Below, in pieces: positions 45,209-54,223 of a DNA stretch of 64,000 bases. The notes beneath the pieces are model-generated. The model was not told the origin of the DNA. It ran no database searches and saw only the letters and a list, made by a program, of their open reading frames with translations. The stretch's first letter is position 1. Every line of letters begins with the position of its first letter. Origin of the DNA: Trachythela sp. YZ-2020 (Eukaryota > Cnidaria > Anthozoa > Malacalcyonacea > Clavulariidae); NCBI GenBank assembly GCA_016169945.1, contig JADLSH010000382.1:930001-994000 (forward strand). Reading direction: 5' to 3'. The position numbers and the translations under genes are program-made.

Positions 45209-45413
45209 CACTCTAGCACTGTTAGTAGCAAATGAGGATTTTAAGAAAATTATTGCCTCATGAGCACTTGCTCTGTTGTATAGCTCATGAATGAGCGTTG
45301 ACGTAGACAAGCTCACGACGACCACTCATAATTACTCATACCCCATGAGCACCTTGAAATGCTTTTTTTCGTTGAGCAGAGATAAAAGATGGCCCGAGCA
45401 AGACGAAAACATG

Positions 45414-45614
45414 ATCCAGAATTTGACTTAATTATGAGTAATCGAAGTGGTCGTCAAGAGCTTGTCGAAAAGTGTTAAAAATACTATATCTTCGTACTTT
45501 TCAACTCGGCTTCCAGCAGCCAGCAGTCGTTTGGAGCATTGTTGGCAAAGTAGATAGGGCATGAAAATTCTTACAGGTCTGGTAGCCAGTCTGAATGAGT
45601 TACGGACATCTGGC
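45414..45614. other. Unique spacer at the palindrome centre
   Basis: About 200 bp present once. It contains a third, diverged copy of an arm motif (ATGAGTAATCGAAGTGGTCG at 45,434, compare ATGAGTAATTATGAGTGGTC at 45,690). The minus-strand frame over it lacks an ATG at its apparent start. No gene is called. Confidence 0.6.
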
Positions 45615-45818
45615 ATGTTTTCGTCTTGCTCGGGCCATCTTTTATCTCTGCTCAACGAAAATGAGCATTTCAGAGTGCTCATGGGGTATGAGTAATTATG
45701 AGTGGTCGTCGTGAGCTTGTCTACGTCAACGCTCATTCATGAGCTATACAACAGAGCAAGTGCTCATGAGGCAATAATTTTCTTAAAATCCTCATTTGCT
45801 ACTAACAGTGCTAGAGTG

Positions 45819-46400
45819 ATGAGCTGCAAGTTTTGTGGTAAATCTTTTAATCGTCGCTTTAATTTGCGCAGACACGAAAACGAATACTGCCCATTCCGAG
45901 AGGAAGAGTCGGATACAGATCACAATTCCGTACCCATGGAGTCAGATGACGAAGCGTCAAATAGTGATAATGCACAAAATTCTGAGGTAGATGGAAATGA
46001 ATCAGGATCTGAATTAGAAGATGAAAGTGATCCTTGGAAACCATTAATAGAGGAAGCAAAACAAAGATATGCCAGCGAGTACGAAGAAATAAAACAGAAT
46101 CTTATCGAAAACGGTCTTGATGACGAAACTTCCAACAAGCAAGCGTACGCGTTGATATTACCTAAACTACAAAAAGAGCTCGAAAGTGTTTATCTGGAAC
46201 GTCTATTGTGGATGAGACAGCTTAGGAGGAATCATGTACATAAAAAAGTAATGAACACGAGAGATGTGTTTATAAACAGTGACGACTTTGATCATGATGA
46301 GGCTTTTGAAGCAGCCGTTGATAAAAGAAAGTTTCTTCTGAAACGTCTTTTAAAAGACAATGCTTATATTGAAGAGGGCGAAAATACTGATTCAGACTAG
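45819..46400 (+). CDS. C2HC zinc-finger protein, right-arm copy
   Basis: The mirror copy of the 44,627-45,208 gene, 193 residues. The only amino-acid change I see is Leu to Phe near DHDEA(L/F)EAAV. Both copies are full length. Confidence 0.5.
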   Translation: MSCKFCGKSFNRRFNLRRHENEYCPFREEESDTDHNSVPMESDDEASNSDNAQNSEVDGNESGSELEDESDPWKPLIEEAKQRYASEYEEIKQNLIENGLDDETSNKQAYALILPKLQKELESVYLERLLWMRQLRRNHVHKKVMNTRDVFINSDDFDHDEAFEAAVDKRKFLLKRLLKDNAYIEEGENTDSD

Positions 46401-46687
46401 ACTTCCTCAACTACATTATATAAACAGATATAATATACTCTATGCGAAGTGTAATAATATTTTAATAAAATTGTACACAAGACGTATATTTTCTCTATTT
46501 TCAATTGCGCATGCACACGTAATATAACTGAATGTTTAGTTACAGTATGCTTTACGTATAACTTTTATCCCAAAGGTGGAATTTATCGCCTTAACCTCTT
46601 TATCATTATAATAACACGTCAACTACTTTTTACTAGAAATATTGCCTGACCACGTACGGATATGAGCATTCGATATCCTTGACTTGT

Positions 46688-47050
46688 TCACTTTTCCCTC
46701 CAAAAAGATAAATAATTTAGGATGCATTGTAATTGGTGGCTCTTTCTACAGTGATACGATTCTTCCAAGTCGTAAACGAACATGTGTTCTGGTGCCTTTT
46801 TTAATTCTCTTAAACGCTCAAGGACGTTTTCGTGGCAATTGATTTTCATTATTCTTGCAGCCTCGACAAACGAGTCCCAAACCAAATGCTTGCTATTAAC
46901 ACGTTCTATAGCTTCTATACCGTACGTCTGCCATCCTTCGTCTATATTACATTCGTTTTCCTGGCACAACTGCGTAATTTCATTTGCAACTGTATCAGCG
47001 TAAATTGCTTCCAAATAATTTGGAGGGTCAATTTGAGGGGGTTCTGACAT
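46688..47050 (-). CDS. Orphan helical protein, right-arm copy with likely ancestral start
   Basis: 120 residues from ATG 47,050, starting MSEPPQIDPPNYLEAIYADT. The PPNY segment is a possible PPxY-type WW-binding motif, and it lies in the 14-nt stretch missing from the left arm. The rest matches the left copy apart from Leu to Met (RI(L/M)KIN). I take this as the ancestral form because the start and frame are simple. Confidence 0.5.
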   Translation of the reverse strand: MSEPPQIDPPNYLEAIYADTVANEITQLCQENECNIDEGWQTYGIEAIERVNSKHLVWDSFVEAARIMKINCHENVLERLRELKKAPEHMFVYDLEESYHCRKSHQLQCILNYLSFWREK

Positions 47051-47455
47051 AATCGACTTTCGTCAACAATGTAAATATCATCTTGCAACATTTTTTTTTT
47101 TAAAGTACAACTTCGACGATTTTTACGTCGTTGCTCCAAAGCGAAAGTTTTCAATTTGTGCTATCGATGTGTGCTCCCTACTTCGCCGCGTAGAGAACTA
47201 CAAGATCAGGCTAGTCCAGTCGTTAACAACCTTTTTGTACAAACTCAGCAAAATTCATGGCTTGGGCAATGTCGTTAAAGTACAATGTGTTCAGTCTTTC
47301 TGTCCAGCTTAAACAATTTAAAGTCAATGAGGAAAATTAATGGTTTGGGCAATGTCGTTAAAGTACAATGTGTTCACCCATGTACAACAGTTAATGACTT
47401 TCGCTATTCAATTCCAATTAGTGATATTCAAATTACACGCGGTTAAGCTGTAACA

Positions 47456-47824
47456 CTAACTCACCAACCATGAAATTAAGCGTTGAAACCAAGACCGTTT
47501 AATTTCATAGCTCGCTAAATCAAATTGTTTTAAATCGTCTACACATATTCGAACGGCTTCTCGCACTGTTTCAGTGTCACAAAAATCGCTCACTTTGTAA
47601 ACTAAAGCCAAGTAAGCCATAATTCTACCAGAATTTAAAGGCTTAGTCTCTTCATATGTTTGACATAAATTTTCAAACACATTATCTCTTACAATACTAC
47701 ATATCATGGAGTTATATGTATGTTCATGCTTTTCTAAAAGCAGTTTTATATAAAACCGTAAAGTATCCTGCGTTAATTCTACATTATTTTCCTTAAAAAC
47801 ATCCAGAATTAGCTGTTCTGCCAT
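47456..47824 (-). CDS. Possible Bcl-2-like protein, right-arm copy
   Basis: The mirror copy of 43,207-43,575. Changes are Lys to Asn at residue 14 and a Gly to Ser last residue. The BH1-like and BH2-like segments are unchanged, as expected if both copies stay functional or the duplication is recent. Confidence 0.4.
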   Translation of the reverse strand: MAEQLILDVFKENNVELTQDTLRFYIKLLLEKHEHTYNSMICSIVRDNVFENLCQTYEETKPLNSGRIMAYLALVYKVSDFCDTETVREAVRICVDDLKQFDLASYEIKRSWFQRLISWLVS

Positions 47825-48061
47825 CTTGGAACAAAATGGCGAACTGTCGGAAACCTCTCGTTGTTTTAACGTCGTAGGAATGAATCTAATTATAAATGCT
47901 CATTAATATGCATAACTCATACTCGGAATTGTTCGGATTATCCTCGGAAATGAATTAATTATATATTCAGATCATTAACATAATTAACTCATGAATTATG
48001 CAGGGTAACTCGTTAAATTTTACGCATAAAACTGGGTCCATTAAGCCCCGCTCCATACTAC

Positions 48062-50308
48062 TCATATAATAATATGCCATATGGCATATCGGTCCAGTCC
48101 TAGGACAAGTCAGTAAAAAATTATATATTTCAAATCAGTCCTATTCTCAGTTCCGACTTTGGTCTCGAACTGCAGTGAAAACAATTCCAAACTACAGAGA
48201 AAACATTGTAAAAACAAAAAAATTCCATATATTATCTGCTCTATTGAACATCGCCACTTTGAAGTTCTGCCGAAATATGAGTGTGCGACTTCAACCCGCA
48301 ACAGAGAATAGGACAGGATAAAAAAAATTATTTCACAATAATTAATGATTTATGAGTATGAGATGTCATTTCAAAACCTCAAATTCGGAGTATAGACGGG
48401 ATTTCAAGTCCTCGAAGTGGGCTCAAGTGTTCGTCTTCGCTTCGGATTACATAACTGCAATAATAATTGACTAAGCATTGCGAAAATTTTGCTTGCAATG
48501 ATAGATTGCAAACTTTATCGATTGTAGCTGATGTACACATCTAGTACATTATTTGTCATTATCGGAGAATGTTTTATATATTTGCATATAACCCTTTGTA
48601 TATTGCTTGTTCACAAGTTTACTGTTTGAATGTGTTTGTAATTTAATTTGAAGTGCATTTCACTCAAAAAATCCTGTACACTTTGTAAAAAAATCTTCAA
48701 AAGTCCGAAAAATCCTCAAAAAGTCCGAAAAATTTAAAAAAGTCCTTTAAAAATCCAAAGATTCTTAAAAAAACAGCAAACAATAACAAATTAAGTACTT
48801 GGTGTAATTTCATCGTAAAGTGTCTTGAGCATGGCTGGAGTGAAAACGAGGCGTGAAAAAAGTCCAGAAAAGTCCAAAAAGAATTCGAGAAAGTCCAGAA
48901 ATCCGGAAATTGGATAGGTCCAATAAATCCATGACAATTTCGTTAAAAAATCTGCAAAAAGTCCATGATATGCCCCTCGTGTAATTTAACACTGTTTCTT
49001 TCTTTACAGGAAATGGTTTAGCTATCCTGCACTGGAAGGTTGATTGAAGGTATCTGGCACAGTATGGGACATTAAATATATTTTATATAGACGATAAAAT
49101 ATGTACCATAACAACCACATTTGACAAACTTTACGTTTGACCAGCTATTTTACTGTTGGCTGTTGGTTAACATGACCTTATAGCGTGACCAGCTTCGCCG
49201 CATTTTTTGTTGCAACAAAAAAGAAATTGTTTATTGCTGTAATATACCGTATAGGTGCTCATATTTCTATTAGAATAACTAAAACTCACAACCTTCGCTG
49301 TTCGTGTGATTTCAACATTGTTGTATGCTTAGCTAAAGGAAAGCATCCGTGTGTCTGTGAGGTTTTCAAAGAATCAACTTTAAAGATTTCAAAGACAAAT
49401 ATTCTGAGCACGAGTTTGTTTTCCAAATTGCACGACAAATCAAGGTACATTATGAAGCTTGTTTTTCTTTTGTTTTTCCAGATCAACAACTAAACTAACG
49501 CGGTGGAGAAAAGTTTTCGTGTTTTCTCGCTCAAGTGGCTCGTGGGTCATTTTTTTTGTTCTTACCATGTTATGAGTCATACAACTAATTGTTCTTGAGC
49601 AACTTTTGGCATATTCAAAATCACATTGCAGTTCAATCGCATTGATTAAACCGCAGTTTTAAATATTACATTAATATATCCGAGTATCATATTGTGTATA
49701 AAGTTAGTCAATGTTTGATATAAGTTGAAAATATACTAATTTCCTGCTTCTCTAATTACAAGTGTATTCAAAGTAGTTTATTTTCTGTCGCACACTATGT
49801 ATTACATGCAGGAGCTGGTTTAAGGCACTTATACAGCGTGGTTGGTAGCCTTAATAGTACCACGTTATCAATGGATCATTATTAATTAAGTTTTCTGACC
49901 TGATGAACATGTTGGATCTGTTATGAGAACGACCAATCACCTTATCACACGAGTTGATACGTTTTTCAGTCATTATCGTGCGGCCTTCATTTTTAGTTTT
50001 GATTATTAGCATTTTAACGAAGAATTCTTAATTTGTTTATTTTATTTATTAATAGTAATAATACAATACAATATCAATCTAGATGGTATACACAAAGCAC
50101 TTAAAAACTGGGTAACCTCTACATATCGAAGAATTAAATAAAAGTCGTAAAACCTAGATAAAACGACAATATAGAATTGATATAAGAGAATGATCTACCT
50201 ATAGTATTTAAAACAATTGTTATAACTATTCAAATTGTACTTTCTTAAAATTATCTACACAGTTAAATTTCTAGTATTTCATCGTACGTCAGTCATTATC
50301 AGTTGTCA
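48062..50308. other. Non-coding interval
   Basis: Starts with a small palindrome (ATGCCATATGGCAT near 48,073). AAAAAGTCC-type simple repeats fill about 48,670-48,970. No gene recognised; the frame at 49,185-49,493 has no family. Confidence 0.4.
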
Positions 50309-52852
50309 TCATCTATTTGTTGTTTTCTTTTGAGTCGGTCGTCTCTGAAGTTTGTGAGCGAAACTTTCTCGGCATATCGGGCAGCGAGTTCTGTGTAAAA
50401 AAAGAGACGAAATTACAAAAAGGTTTAGAAAAACGATCAAATTCTTCAATTCTTAGATTACCTAACACTTTAAAGACAGGGATGGGTAAATCTTGCATAA
50501 TATATTTCTGTTATATTTTGTGCAAATATATGTTGTCTTTTCGTTTCATCTTATCTAATCAATTCTAAATTACGTAAGACAGCCGGATCAAATGACGTAT
50601 AATCCATTGCTTAAATTTGCGTGATGGGAAACGGCTGTTTACGCAAATATTGAAACGGTAAATGAACTTACATTCCGCTTTGAATCATCCGAGTGGCGCA
50701 GTCTTTGTGAACTTTGTGGGAACATGGAAGAATCTGGCAGCCTGTGAATGCATCCTGCAGAAAAATAAATACAATTATGGATGTTCACAGTGCATATACA
50801 AGATACCCTTTAACACAAAGCAATTGCATTTTTATGCATATATGAATTTTATTGGTTTCAACTGGTCGAGATACTGTATCGGAGTACATGGAAGCTGAGT
50901 AATTGTGTCCTAATTATTCATTATTAATCTCATATGTATCCAAATTGGTTATATTTTTGTGATCAATTCATATTTATTCATTCTTTAGTCCATTACACCT
51001 TAAAACCGTTATTCATTATGCAGCATTTCTTTTTATTCTTTTTCCATTTCCTTCACCAATCTCTCAGTCGTTATTCATTATTCCATCCCCGTAGTGTAAT
51101 TTTTTTTGATGAAAAGTTACATTCATTTGTCAAATACTCCCTGTTAGGTCTTAAACATGTATAATTTTACCATCTACGATGAAAATCTTTCGATATTCTG
51201 TTCTATCGAGCGAGATCCTCAAAAGTTAGAATATTTTGCCTTGTACTATACACTACTGTAACACTGATTACAATAGTCTCGAATAGGCCAAATATTGTAT
51301 TGTGACATTAACTTCATAGAAAATTGCGTTTATAATATTCCTTAGAACCAGATTTTTGACTCTACGAAATTTGACTGTTAACCAGCAACATATCTATAAG
51401 CGAAAGATAATTTGTTGTCGGGCAGCGACCTTAAATGCGACCTCTGAGATGAACGAGATATGAACCATTGGAAAACATTTAATGTTGAAATACTATCAAG
51501 GAATATTTACCTCCAAGCAGATACCACAATTATCATGGGCGGAATCAGGGCGACATTTATGATTTCCTCGAAGTTGAACATCAAGACAAAGACCACAAAC
51601 ATCGCAATGAAACGAACGATCCCCGTGAATCCTACAATATTAAATTTATCATGAAATTAATCGTTCAGAAAGAAGTGAAGGTTGTGCACTAAAATTTAAT
51701 AGGATTTGTCGAAACTCTTGATTATCAACCGATATTGGGAGTATACACCCAGACGGTTTCATTATACCAGACTAAAAGGGCATCGACTCTTCTTTGTGCT
51801 TTTTGTCTGGAAATACAGGCTAACGTCCGATTTCCCAAAACCCATTTTATTGACGTATCTCGAGATTATATATATTCTGCACGTACCAATGACCAACCGT
51901 AACAATTCATTTTAGCTTGTATTTGATACGATATATTTTGTTGATACTCTTCAAACACGATGTTGGAACAAAGACATAATGTAGGGAGTTTTCATCAGTC
52001 ATGGAATATTTTGTAAATACGTAGGTATACTACATATGACCAATTCTATAAGTATGTCAACATTTCGTGTAGGATGTGCCACTACAATATTTGGATATAT
52101 ATTAACTGAAAGATGAGAAGCTTAAGAGTCAATAAAGAGTGTGAGTTGCTTTAATTGAAATCCCTTACCTGCAAATGCCACATTTATCGCAATGATAGGG
52201 GAAATCATCCTTTCCAGTAAGATGTTTGCACATACCACAGTAAAAATCGGCGAATTTAGCGTTGCATGAAACACAAAATTGACCATTTTCACCAAACTAT
52301 ATAAATAAACATAAAAAGAACGAAGATTATTAACAAAATATTAAATGGAAACTTGTACATGAAGCAATATTAGCTTTCTATTTTCGCTGAACAAAGAAAA
52401 CGAACCTAAATACTTAAGGACAATATTGAAGCCAATTAATGGCGATTAAAATTTTTCCATACTTTATTAAACGGGTGCCTTCGAGAGTAGCATTGTATTA
52501 AATAATATAGACTTGAAAATATATTCAACATCTTGTTTGTTACCTGTTGTTCTTTCCCGCATTCGACGCACTTGACCATCGTCGTGTCACGTGATTTCAG
52601 TTTCTTACGCCCACATGTGCTCTGGTTGTTGTGGCAACGGTGGCAAGGCCAGTATTTATTACAGCATTCAAATTTCACAAAGCAACGTCTTTTGTAGTGA
52701 TTACATAGCCATCTATCTTCTTGTTTCCTGCCATTGTTTGATCTCTGGGAGTGACCATCTGGATGAGATGGAGAAGGAGCATTGCATTGTTCATGAGGAT
52801 TTTGGATGCGGTTAGGTTGCGATGATGGCTGTTTCGGTCTGGACACCTTCAT
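50309..52852 (-). CDS. RCHY1-like: CHY-zinc-finger/RING E3 ubiquitin ligase, RCHY1 (Pirh2)-like
   Basis: Five exons on the minus strand: 52,852-52,544, 52,296-52,169, 51,631-51,511, 50,754-50,672 and 50,390-50,309. All introns are GT-AG with matching phases, giving 240 residues. The start is ATG AAG GTG; the first ~45 residues are Pro/Gln-rich. Then comes the CHY finger (CNHYKRRCFVKFECC...CHRCH...CVECG), the CTCHY finger (FYCGMCKHLTG...FPYHCDKCGICR...FHCDVCGLCLD...HKC), and a RING-H2 split over exons 3-5 (CGICLED, LPCSHKVHKDC, CPICRES). RCHY1 ubiquitinates p53 and other proteins in vertebrates. The C-terminal zinc ribbon of RCHY1 is missing: the protein stops 17 residues after the RING. All metal ligands I can place are present. 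Confidence 0.85.
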
Positions 52853-53206
52853 TCTTTTGCTTGCTCCAGTAGTCGCTGGAGTGACGATTTCTCTAGTTTT
52901 GTTGCCATTGCCTATATTACCTATATTAATAATTAAGATTTTGATTCATCACACTCAGATTCACTGCGCACAAACGAAAGCGGGGCAAATATAAGCATGT
53001 ACTAATGGTGCGATACAAACCAATTTCTCCAGCAGTAAAGTTGGTTTGATCAGCATTTTACTAGTCAATTTAACAGCTTTTAAAACATTCCTAAATCGAA
53101 ATCTTCGTTATTGTCGCACTTATTTGGACAGTATTTTTAACGGGGAAACAGCTGAATCATAAGTGGCACATGTAAGCAACAAAATTTCTGAATTATGGAA
53201 ATTGTT
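52853..53206. other. Intergenic interval between RCHY1-like gene and DED-like ORF
   Basis: About 350 bp. It holds the probable promoter of the RCHY1-like gene and the 3' end of the DED-like transcript. No motif stands out. Confidence 0.4.
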
Positions 53207-54223
53207 TTAATAATTTGAAATTATATTACTGTGATACCAACCTCCTGTGTTATCTCTAGCAGGACCATCAGCAACATCTTCGGAATTTTCACGTGTTGAA
53301 AATCTATTTGGTCTTACAACAGATGTGCTCGTGCTGGGGGAGTTTGGCCAACAAAAGTTTGCCATGTCATGTTGATTGCTAGCATTAGACATGGCGTTGT
53401 TCTCGTTAACTGGACTGCTTCGTTCCAATACTTGAACATTGCTAACATCTCGGTTAGCGGAAGATCTCGTGGTGTTATGATGCGTTGAATCGGATCTAGA
53501 CGAGTATACTTGATTGCAATTGGCTACCCGTACGTTACTGTTGTTTCTTGCCTTAATTTTACCCATCAGCTCTCTCAAGTTAGCGTAGTCACCGCGACAG
53601 AACTCATCAATGAGGCACACTATATCAAATCTTAAAATTGACTCGAAGAATGCACGGAGCTCACTTAAATCCAACGCATTGATAACCCCTTTCCGGTCCA
53701 ATTGAAAAATTACTTCAGTTGCAGTTAGATTGGTCTCAACTGAAAGATGTTCGCATGCCCAATCTTTAAACTTTATAAAATCACTGAATAGCAAAATATG
53801 AGAGATAGTTAGTAATAATTGTTTGTAAGCATTGTACACTTGAGAAGTAGCCGATGAAGACGATTCATTTATGCGACCGATCGGCTCCGCATTACTTCTT
53901 TCCACCACTTGGACAGAGAATGGTAGATGTTCAGCTGAAACCTTTCTCTCATTTGTGGCAAGTACGACATTTCCCGATCTAACTTGGGTATGTTGGATCT
54001 GATTTTGAGCTTCATTTTCTCTTGCTTGGTCATTACTTTGATGAGCACTTAACTCCACCGATTCTTCATCTGCTCCTACAGATTGCTCCCTGGATGTAGA
54101 TGGCAAACTCAATAATAATCCAGATAACTGGCTGGTTTTGGCTTCCGACTGAACACCATGGGATTGAACTTCAGTTCTCACGATTGATTTTGGGCTAAAA
54201 GGAGACGAATTATTGCTTTCCAT
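53207..54223 (-). CDS. Death-effector-domain-like protein
   Basis: 338 residues from ATG 54,223, intronless. Residues ~130-230 look like a death-fold domain of the DED type: LLTISHILLFSDFIKFKDWA, then VIFQLDRKGVINALDLSELRAFF, then LRFDIVCLIDEFCRGDYANLREL. The RxDL-like LRFDI and the Lys-Gly-Val-Ile turn match DED helices 2-5. Both flanks are Ser/Asn/Gln-rich and unstructured. DED proteins recruit caspase-8-like enzymes or act as adaptors. The start codon overlaps the end of the upstream HEPN ORF by 14 nt in another frame. The two may be one protein split by a 1-nt change, or a bicistronic pair. Confidence 0.5.
   Translation of the reverse strand: MESNNSSPFSPKSIVRTEVQSHGVQSEAKTSQLSGLLLSLPSTSREQSVGADEESVELSAHQSNDQARENEAQNQIQHTQVRSGNVVLATNERKVSAEHLPFSVQVVERSNAEPIGRINESSSSATSQVYNAYKQLLLTISHILLFSDFIKFKDWACEHLSVETNLTATEVIFQLDRKGVINALDLSELRAFFESILRFDIVCLIDEFCRGDYANLRELMGKIKARNNSNVRVANCNQVYSSRSDSTHHNTTRSSANRDVSNVQVLERSSPVNENNAMSNASNQHDMANFCWPNSPSTSTSVVRPNRFSTRENSEDVADGPARDNTGGWYHSNIISNY

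Larger units (their letters stand above)
42971..48061. mobile_element. 5.1-kb near-perfect palindromic element with duplicated gene set
   Basis: The left arm 42,971-45,413 is the reverse complement of 45,615-48,061, around a unique spacer of ~200 bp. By eye the arms differ by only a few substitutions and one 14-nt indel over ~2.44 kb. Outer ends read GTAGTATGGAGCGGGG. The direct flanks (C)CATATAA at 42,963-42,970 and (T)CATATAA at 48,062-48,069 could be a 7-8-bp target duplication. Each arm has three genes: two pointing inward and one pointing outward from the centre. No transposase or polymerase is present. It could be an integrated head-to-head dimer of a hairpin-ended replicon or viral fragment, or a large foldback transposon. 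Neither is proven. Confidence 0.85.

Noticed and set aside
44627..45325. 232-codon start of the C2HC protein
   Set aside because: The first 39 codons begin at GTG, not ATG; the ATG at MSCKFCG is a better start in a eukaryote.
45428..45736. Gene across the palindrome spacer
   Set aside because: The apparent start is not ATG, the composition is unconvincing, and half of it lies in arm sequence.
42971..48061. Assembly artefact as the sole explanation of the palindrome
   Set aside because: The arms differ by substitutions and a 14-nt indel and the spacer is unique, so it is not a simple mirrored contig. Read support is still needed.
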